From contig CAYQXO010000084.1 of assembly GCA_964421495.1 (NCBI GenBank), positions 1-12,954 on the forward strand: a stretch of 12,954 bases of DNA, in the 5' to 3' direction. The notes beneath the pieces were generated by a model, which was given only the letters and a program-made list of their open reading frames with translations, made no database searches and had not been told where the DNA came from. Positions 12,044 through 12,954 of this stretch are shown here, piece after piece. The first letter of the stretch is position 1. Each line of letters begins with the position of its first letter. The position numbers were made by a program, and so were the translations under genes. The stretch comes from CAJXOW01 sp964421495 (GTDB lineage Bacteria; Bacteroidota; Rhodothermia; Balneolales; Balneolaceae).

Positions 12044-12954
12044 TCAGATGCTCGTACCTATCCCTTCTGTAACCTCAAACTTTAACGTCACGGTGGTTCC
12101 TTCGTCGACTTTCGAATCGATATTAATGGAGCCACCCATACTTTCGGTCAGCGTTTCCACCACGATCAGTCCCAAACCATAGCTCGGTTCTCCAATAGTC
12201 CCCTCACGACCCCGTCCCGTCCACTCAAATAAATCTTCCTCCAGTTTCGGTGGTATTCCAATCCCCGTATCCAGAATCGCAATCGAAAAAACTCCCTGAC
12301 GGTCTCCTTCTTTTTCGTAAGCCAGGGAAACCTTTACCTCTCCTCCCCGGGGCGTATATTTCACGCTGTTGGAGACCACATTGCTGAGAATCTGGTACAA
12401 CCGATTTTGATCGATTTGAAGAACGGGAATGTTTGACTCTTCCTGAGATGAAATTTCTATATCCTTCAACGCCGCATAGTATTGATGAACATTAAGAACG
12501 TCACTCACAAATTCCACCGGATCCACGTCTTCAAAATTTGCTTCCATATCCTCCAACCGGTGAATCTTGTTATCGAGAAACTCACTAATCATAGAAAATA
12601 ACTGTTCGCCGCTGTTCCTGATCGTAATAAGCATTTCCTCCATTTCATCCGTTTCCAGATCCTCTTCCAGCATAATTTGCGAAGCACTGACGATTCCCAT
12701 GATCGAATTCCGCAAATCGTGACTCGCAACACGCATCAAGTCATCTTTTTTATTATTGCTCCACTCGAGCTTATTCCGCTCTCGATTCTGCTCCATCACA
12801 AACACCATTTCATTGGATAAAACCCGTAGTCCTTCTCGTTGTTCCGAAGTCAACTGTTTGGCATTTTCATCTGCTACCCCTATCATGCCAACGATATAAC
12901 CATTTGAGGTGATCAAAGGAATCACGGCAAGATGAGACCATACGGGCTCTCTTT
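12044..12954 (-). CDS. GAF-HisKA-HATPase sensor histidine kinase, N-terminus outside window
   Basis: The open frame runs from the stop at 12044 through the right edge; a GTG at 12925 is not the true start, because the frame continues without a stop (…EPVWSHLAVIPLITS…). The first ~55 visible residues are the C-terminal half of a GAF domain (PLITSNGYIVGMIGVADE, then LTSEQREGLRVL). HisKA follows with VASHDLRNSI, phospho-acceptor His at 12719-12721. HATPase has an N-box NVVSNSVKYTP, G1 LDTGIGIP, F-box-like LFEWTG and G2 YGLGLIVVE, ending GTTVTLKF. No membrane segment is visible, suggesting a soluble sensor, with any further N-terminal domains outside the window. No response regulator is adjacent in the window. 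Confidence 0.85.
   Translation of the reverse strand, partial: REPVWSHLAVIPLITSNGYIVGMIGVADENAKQLTSEQREGLRVLSNEMVFVMEQNRERNKLEWSNNKKDDLMRVASHDLRNSIMGIVSASQIMLEEDLETDEMEEMLITIRNSGEQLFSMISEFLDNKIHRLEDMEANFEDVDPVEFVSDVLNVHQYYAALKDIEISSQEESNIPVLQIDQNRLYQILSNVVSNSVKYTPRGGEVKVSLAYEKEGDRQGVFSIAILDTGIGIPPKLEEDLFEWTGRGREGTIGEPSYGLGLIVVETLTESMGGSINIDSKVDEGTTVTLKFEVTEGIGTSI

Noticed and set aside
12923..12925. GTG as the start of the right-edge histidine kinase
   Set aside because: The open frame continues to the window edge with GAF-like sequence before it, so the gene is cut by the window instead of starting here.

Overview
The window looks like a chromosomal segment from a Bacteroidota/Balneolota-type bacterium, plausibly a halophilic Balneolaceae relative. 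This is inference. The supporting signs are Gram-negative envelope genes (a TonB-type energy transducer and a secreted, probably outer-membrane protein), almost no Shine-Dalgarno sequences, several matches to the Bacteroidota -7 box TAnnTTTG, and KaiC-like and ZIP proteins whose motifs recall haloarchaeal or Rhodothermota homologues. I see no tRNA, rRNA, CRISPR array, integrase or transposase.

Layout. Positions 1-246 hold the N-terminus of a secreted, probably porin-like protein (minus strand). A 354-bp spacer with a start-less small membrane ORF follows, then an unrecognised 75-residue gene (601-828, plus) that converges on a VAT1/quinone-oxidoreductase-type dehydrogenase (844-1878, minus). 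A ZIP-family metal transporter (2173-3027) and an ankyrin-repeat protein (3142-3609) are on the plus strand. The ZIP gene is bracketed by two inverted copies of a 30-bp repeat that match at 29 of 30 positions. Next come a signal-peptide-bearing SAM methyltransferase (3760-4644, minus) and the central module on the minus strand: a double-domain KaiC-like ATPase (7602-9074) followed, after a short gap, by a large LOV/PAS histidine kinase of the HisKA_2 type (4921-7545), with a likely terminator after it. Upstream is a 6-phosphofructokinase (9481-10719, minus) whose active-site signature is that of the PPi-dependent subgroup. The window ends with a histidine-kinase ATPase-domain remnant (11026-11259, minus), a TonB-family protein (11325-12020, plus) and a GAF-HisKA-HATPase kinase running off the right edge (12044-12954, minus).

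The most interesting part is the KaiC-like/LOV-kinase pair. The kinase has an intact LOV signature: the flavin-adduct cysteine, plus the Asn/Asn/Asn/Gln flavin contacts at exactly the spacing seen in plant phototropin LOV domains. It shares a probable transcription unit with a KaiC homologue that has both P-loops but a Ser-Tyr pair where cyanobacterial KaiC has its Ser-Thr phosphosites. No kaiA, kaiB or response-regulator gene is in the window. A reasonable hypothesis is a blue-light-responsive, KaiC-linked signalling module whose output lies elsewhere. The other notable points are the PPi-type phosphofructokinase signature, the exported methyltransferase, and the palindromic repeat pair.
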